In this document: positions 59,557 through 64,000 of the stretch, piece by piece
How the letters are laid out: each line of letters opens with the position of its first letter
Position numbering within the stretch: the stretch's first letter is position 1
DNA from: Microglena sp. YARC
Taxonomy: Eukaryota > Chlorophyta > Chlorophyceae > Chlamydomonadales > Chlamydomonadaceae
Length of the DNA stretch: 64,000 nt
NCBI GenBank assembly: GCA_022414725.1
Contig: CM039462.1
Location: 178,288,967-178,352,966, forward strand
Reading direction: 5' to 3'
Position numbers and translations under genes: made by a program
Notes under the pieces: generated by a model
What the model saw: only the letters and a program-made list of their open reading frames with translations
Told to the model about the DNA's origin: nothing
Database searches by the model: none

Positions 59557-62500
59557 ATGCTACAGAGAGAGGCACCCCGCAAGCTGCTTGAGGTTTTGAA
59601 GGCTCATGCCTTCGATGCCCGTGCGTTCACCACTAGCGCGAGCCAGGTGAGCTTGCAATTCCCATGCCCGCATGTTGAGCTGAAATGAGGCTGCCGATTT
59701 GCTTTGAGATCCTATCTTAAATCTTCGTATTCGAGGCAGAAAGTGAATTCTTCTGTTGTCTAACTCTGGCCCTACCCCTCTGCAAACAACCCTAGGCCTC
59801 CACCTCCCGCCCTACTGAGCCCTTCTCCTACCAGCCCCCTGGGCGCAACCATCTTTTCGTTCCTGGTGCGTTTAATGGACGATGTCGAATATTCTGGAGC
59901 TTTTTCGAAAAGTGGTTGGCATGGGCCGAGTTGAGATGGATCCGCATCAACAACCATGCTGCTTGTGCTCGTGCTCTCTGAGCATCTTTGCAATAGTATG
60001 CGCAGAGTTTAAGCCAAATATTGTGACGACTTTTTAGCTAGAAAGCACTCGGCATGGTAGAATCTCCTACATCAAGATCTACATCGCCATGGCCCTAGAT
60101 CGCTCCTTGCCATGGCAATCTTATCATTCCTGGCACTGCCCGCTAGGCTTGTAGTACCCTGCATTGCGATTCGGGAGCAAGCTGCTTGTGGGTGATTTTC
60201 CCTTGGCTGTCAATGTCGCCTCGCCCCGCGGTCCTGCGGATACCACCGCATGGCCGTTGTAGTCAACCGTGCGCCTGGCTGCCTTGCGCTGTTGCTCAAG
60301 TCTCGCGGATTGACTCGCAGTGCCATCCCTATCCAGAATTGTTGACGACCCCCTTCAGCTGAAATTATATTCTATTCTCCCCTTGACTCATGTAGCGCCT
60401 TGAGCAAGATGCCCCAAACGAAGTCATATCATGTACGAGGTCGCAATGACCACTTCCCTACCACCGACCGATTGGCTTCCGTCCTATTGTCCAGCCTTCT
60501 TTGCCCCCTTGCTTCCCTCAAGTGTTCAAGTGTGTCAAGCCCCCCCCCCCCCCCCCCCCCCCCCATGCACTGCTCCAACTCCCCACTAATTCCCTCTTTA
60601 ATCGACATCCGATCAAGATGAAGTGAACCTGGACCTACTCTCATGTCCTTACATATGTAGGTTCAAATTCCGATGCATGCAACGTTCCCTCTAGCCACTG
60701 ACTCCCTTGTCCATCCATCCCTAATAAACAGCTCTCTGTCCCTCCTCTCCTGACCCCCCTCCCCCTGTCCCCGACCGTGCAGGCCCAGTGAACATCCATG
60801 AACGCGTCCAGAGGGTTATGGCCGTGCCTGGCCAGAACCATCGCGACCCATGGTTCCCACCTTTCTACAAGGTAAGCAACCCCTACACTGCCAAGCTGTC
60901 CCCATTACTCGTACGGTCCTTGTTCAATCGCTTAGATTGTCCCCGCTCGGCCCATTTTTCTTTCGCAATAAAGACTCAACATTAGTTTCCGCGGCACTTC
61001 AACTTCTTCGGGCTCCAATTTTGACTTGACAAGGACACGACAGCGCACCCACTTTCTCTGTCTAACTCGACCCAGCCGCTGCCTAACGCTCTCCGTAGCC
61101 CTCCTGGTCGACCTCCTCCTTCCCCCCCCCCCCCCACCCACCCACCCACCCACCACCCAAAGTGACCAGGCCCATGCCTGCACACTTGTCATGCAGCCCC
61201 TGAATTTCAAAACACTCTGAGGCAGCCTCATCTGATTTCAATTCACTCATGGCATGAGCCCAAATGTTAACTATCCTCCCTCATCTGACACTATCACCAT
61301 CACCCCCCCCCCCCCCCCCCCCCCCCCCCCCATCATCACCACCATCACCACCAAGATTCGATCATAGCCTCAGCCAAAGTCCTCGCGATCTTCCCTTAAC
61401 TTGCTCTACTATGACCATCAACACCACAGCACCATCTACACCATCTCTTACTTGCTACCACCATTTCCCACCCAGGAAGTGTTGGAGATGACCAAGTTCA
61501 TCTACCAGACCACGGAGGCTACCCCCTTCATCTTCCCAGGTGTGTACTTGTGTGTACTTCCCGTGCACAGATGTGTACTTCCCAGGTGTGTACTTGAAAC
61601 ATGTTCAGAAACAATGAGACAGGTAGTACTGTGCAAAATAAGCTGCATGCAAACTACTACTTGCACCAGGGAGCAAAACAGGCAGCATAATGAGCAGCTT
61701 ACAAATAACTACAGCACCATGCAGCAAAACATACGGCACACACACTACAGCTACACCATGCAGCGGGACAGGCAGCATGCACACTGCTGCTGCACCATGC
61801 AGAATAACAGGCTGCATGATAGGCAGCATGCAAAAACTACAACAGCACCATGCTGCGGAACAGGCAGTATGCACACTACTACTCCATGCAGCCAGGGGTG
61901 AAAGGCCCAGGTTCGTGTGCAGGTGGCGTGGAACTGAGGTCTCAGTCAATGTCAAACCGTAGGTATACTTGTTCGACAGTGGAGCGGGTGTTGTATCGAG
62001 TTCGAGCCCTCATTGGAAGCCGGTAATGGCGCCTCCCCCCCCTGTACCCCGAATGGCGCCTCCCCCCCCTACACCCGGTATAGGTATAGGCGCCTCCCCG
62101 CCGTTTCCAGTAGTACAGGTGTTGTACCGAGGTTGAGCCCTCATCGGAGGCCGATAGAAATTAACAAGTGTTGAGTTTATGTGTGTATGCGTGCTAGTGT
62201 TGGTGTGTGCGATGGTGTGTATGCCCATATTTCTTGCAGGAAAGAGCCGAGTTGAGTATGCGCTTGTGTTCTCCAAGCACCATGGACACCAAATGTCATG
62301 CCTCTTCTCTCACCCCTGTAGGTACCGGAACTCTAGGCTGGGAGGCTGCCCTCACCAACACCCTCTCCCCTGGAGACAGAGTCGTCTGTTTCCGTTATGG
62401 ACAGTTCTCTCACCTGTGGATCGACATGATGGAGCGCCTGGGACTGGATGTTATCGCTGTGGACAGGCCTTGGGGAGAGGGTGCTCACGAGGGAATCCTG

Positions 62501-63278
62501 GAGGAGTTGTTGAAGAAGGACACAGGTGCGGGTCTTTTTTGTGAACAGACTTGTTAACTTAGAACGTTTGCTACGTGGCTGTGGTAATAGCTCTAGAATA
62601 AGCATGTGGACAGACCTTGGGGAGAGAGAGCCCGTGAGGGAATCACACATTACTCACAACTAAGTCCAACAATCAAGAGTGTAACCACGTTTAAATAATT
62701 GTGAGTGCCACCAAGTCCAACAACTATTAGTGAAACCAAGGTGAACAGTTATGAGTGTAACCAAGTTAGAATGATTGTGAGAGCAACCAAGCTCAGCAAT
62801 TATGAGTGTAACCAAGGGCAATGTATAATCTTCATTTCCTCCCCTTGTTTGAGCAGAGAAGGAGATTAAGGCTGCGTGTGTCATCCACAATGAGACCAAG
62901 GACAATTTTTATTCTTTCTTTCCTCCCCTTGTTTGAGCAGAGAACCAAGGACAATCTGGAACCTGTAACCAAGGGCAATTTATGACCTGTAATCAAGGAT
63001 ATTTTTATTCTTTCTTTCCTCCCCTTGTTTGAGCAGAGAACCAAGGACTATTTTAAATCTTTCTTTCCTCCTTTTTGAGCTGGGAATCAAGGACAATTTG
63101 TAACCTCTAGCCAAGGACAATTTACAATCTTTCTTTCCTCCCCTTGTTTGAGCAGAGAAGAAGATTAAGGCAGTGTGTGTCGTCCACAACGAGACCACCA
63201 CTGGTGTTACCTCCGACATCAATGGCGTTCGACTGGCTATGGATGCTGCCAGCCACCCTGCCCTCTTGCTGGTTGACG
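59557..63278 (+). CDS. AGT1: Serine-glyoxylate aminotransferase (AGT1-type), 3' partial
   Basis: A PLP-dependent fold-type I enzyme of photorespiration that converts glyoxylate and serine to glycine and hydroxypyruvate. Exons in the window: 59557-59646, 59796-59865, 60783-60871, 61476-61539, 62322-62525, 63156-63278. All junctions are GT/AG with matching phases. About 213 residues are present, roughly half of the usual 400. Motifs in order: GRNHLFVPGPVN (near 46-57), FPGTGTLGWEAALTN, LSPGDRV, GQFSHLWIDMM, VCVVHNETTTGVTSD and HPALLLVDG, whose Asp213 should pair with the PLP ring nitrogen. The catalytic Lys lies beyond the window. Oddity: about 45 extra N-terminal residues with RAFTTSAS, typical of a mitochondrial or plastid presequence, whereas land-plant enzymes are peroxisomal. 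Start is the first ATG of the exon. Introns carry junction echoes. Confidence 0.92.
60540..60565. repeat. Poly-C run in aminotransferase intron 2
   Basis: About 25 consecutive C. Similar runs lie at 61125-61137 and 61303-61331 in intron 3. Intron 2 otherwise shows nothing recognisable. Confidence 0.9.
61540..61900 (+). repeat. Echo of exon 4 donor and a 57-bp GCAGCATGCACAC array
   Basis: The exon 4 end CTTCCCAG|GTGTGTACTTG recurs at 61571-61590. Then about five units of GCACCATGCAGCAAAACA, GGCAGCATGCACACTACTAC follow to about 61895. Confidence 0.8.
62020..62150 (+). repeat. Short array of ATGGCGCCTCCCCCCC
   Basis: Three to four units with GGCGCCTCC and CCCGG/CCCCG. The flanking TGTTGTATCGAGTTCGAGCC and TGTTGTACCGAGGTTGAGCC (61989, 62110) are a further pair. 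Confidence 0.75.
62600..62830 (+). repeat. Echo of exon 5 and an AACCAAGTTnnA array
   Basis: 62603-62646 (ATGTGGACAGACCTTGGGGA, GAGGGAATCAC) repeats an internal part of exon 5 (GCTGTGGACAGGCCTTGGGG, GAGGGAATCC). Then five units of about 35 bases follow with ATTATGAGTGTAACCAAG. Confidence 0.8.
62831..63155 (+). repeat. Junction-echo array: aminotransferase exon 6 5' edge
   Basis: The acceptor block TTTCCTCCCCTTGTTTGAGC, AGAGAA occurs at about 62836, 62920, 63017 and, decayed, 63068, before the functional one at 63137-63155. The first copy keeps about 45 bases of exon (GGAGATTAAGGCTGCGTGTG, TCATCCACAATGAGACC), encoding KEIKAACVIHNET, then switches to AAGGACAATTT spacer. Confidence 0.92.
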
Positions 63279-63420
63279 GTGAGTAGGTCTTGGTATGCAT
63301 TCTCACTGTACTAGTGAGTAGGCTTAGTATGCATTCTCACTGTACTCATTCGCATTCACTTTGCCAGCCACCCTTTCCTCTTGCTGGTAGACGGTGAGTA
63401 TGCCTTGGTATGCTTTCTCA
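63279..63420 (+). repeat. Echo of exon 6 3' edge
   Basis: 63360-63410 repeats GCCAGCCACCCT, TCCTCTTGCTGG, AGACGGTGAGTATGCCTTGG, the exon 6 end with its GTGAGT donor. A shorter echo of intron start, GTGAGTAGGCTTAGTATGC, lies at 63315. Confidence 0.9.
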
Positions 63421-64000
63421 CTGTACTCGCTTTCGTTTGTATTTGGATATGGTATGTATTCGTATACAGCTTGTATTGGGGTACAGCATGTCCAAGCACA
63501 CAAATCAAATGTACTGAATGCACATACTGAATGTAGTATGGGCCTATCCAACTTTGCCCAAGACATCCAGTTGAGAACCAGAGTACGTACACATTATGTT
63601 CAAATACAAACAAAAACTCGGCCTTGCATGCATGCAAGTATTTGGTTCCAAGTTTTGTCAGGAGTGCAATGTTCGAATTGTGAGTCAGGGTGGTCATTTT
63701 TACAACCCCTGGAGTTTGGCCATTCGTTAGTCATGCGTGTTCCCTTAACTAATATATTGCAATGTTTTGTTATTTTCAAACGTCTTTATCTATTATTTTC
63801 AATCGTCTTTATCTATTTCAGAAGTGCCACTTGGATTGCCACTTGGATTGCCAGAAACAGAACTGCCACTTGGATTCGAGACAATGTTTGAAAACGTGAA
63901 GAAAACGTGAAGAACACATAACTGCCACTTGGATATGTGACAACTTTGAGCACAGTTTACAAGAACGTTTAAACCAGGGTGAACTTTGAACTTGTCATCA
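63421..64000 (+). other. Aminotransferase intron 6 (partial)
   Basis: No exon continuing the aminotransferase after LLVDG was found. A TGCCACTTGGATTGCCACTT array lies at 63823-63930. The gene presumably continues beyond 64000. Confidence 0.6.

Overview
This window is nuclear DNA from a eukaryote with spliceosomal introns. It is gene-poor and very rich in repeats. Three features point to the green lineage: a Qc-SNARE that resembles plant SYP61, a plant-type serine-glyoxylate aminotransferase, and interstitial TTTAGGG runs. A prasinophyte-like or other large-genome green alga is my best guess; the species cannot be read from the sequence. A block of exactly 1000 N (15031-16030) marks a scaffold gap.

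I could assemble four multi-exon genes on the + strand by requiring splice sites and codon phase to match at every junction. Gene A (656-5015) encodes a low-complexity plus coiled-coil protein of unknown function. The SYP61/syntaxin-6-like gene (24887-34485) has 6 exons and encodes 229 aa. A DUF4864-like gene (36982-53790) has 6 exons and encodes 449 aa with a transit-peptide-like N terminus. The serine-glyoxylate aminotransferase gene starts at 59557, shows 6 exons ending at 63278, and runs off the window. A broken protein kinase gene (19137-21954) carries at least three apparent single-base lesions. Two isolated exon candidates (13394-13527, 14807-14880) could not be joined to anything. The genes have no evident common pathway: they cover trans-Golgi/endosomal membrane fusion, photorespiration and an unknown function.

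Most of the window is repeat. The striking pattern is that introns are largely built from tandem, decaying copies of their own exon-intron junctions. A few tens of bases of exon edge plus the splice site and some adjoining intron are repeated 2 to 12 or more times next to the functional exon, and sometimes grow into minisatellites over 1 kb long. I call these junction echoes. They occur in all four intact genes and in the kinase remnant, at both donor and acceptor sides.

Dispersed elements are superimposed on this. They include (1) hAT-type MITEs with CAGGGTACT termini and 8-bp target duplications; (2) a tRNA-derived SINE, one copy with a 13-bp target duplication; (3) a SINE-like unit ending in (TTTA)n; (4) a family beginning GGCGGAGCC with strong hairpins; (5) a family containing GCTATAAAAAGC, nested once in family 4; (6) an inverted-repeat family with TTCTAGGCAGCTCC arms; and (7) an ACTGCCGAAGACGG family that seems to seed CAAGTTC/CAAGCTC arrays. 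Simple-sequence tracts (poly-C, CA, CT, GATA, TTTA, CCTT, a 12-bp GCAGATATTATT satellite) fill much of the rest. Many long open frames in the window are translations of these tracts and are not genes.
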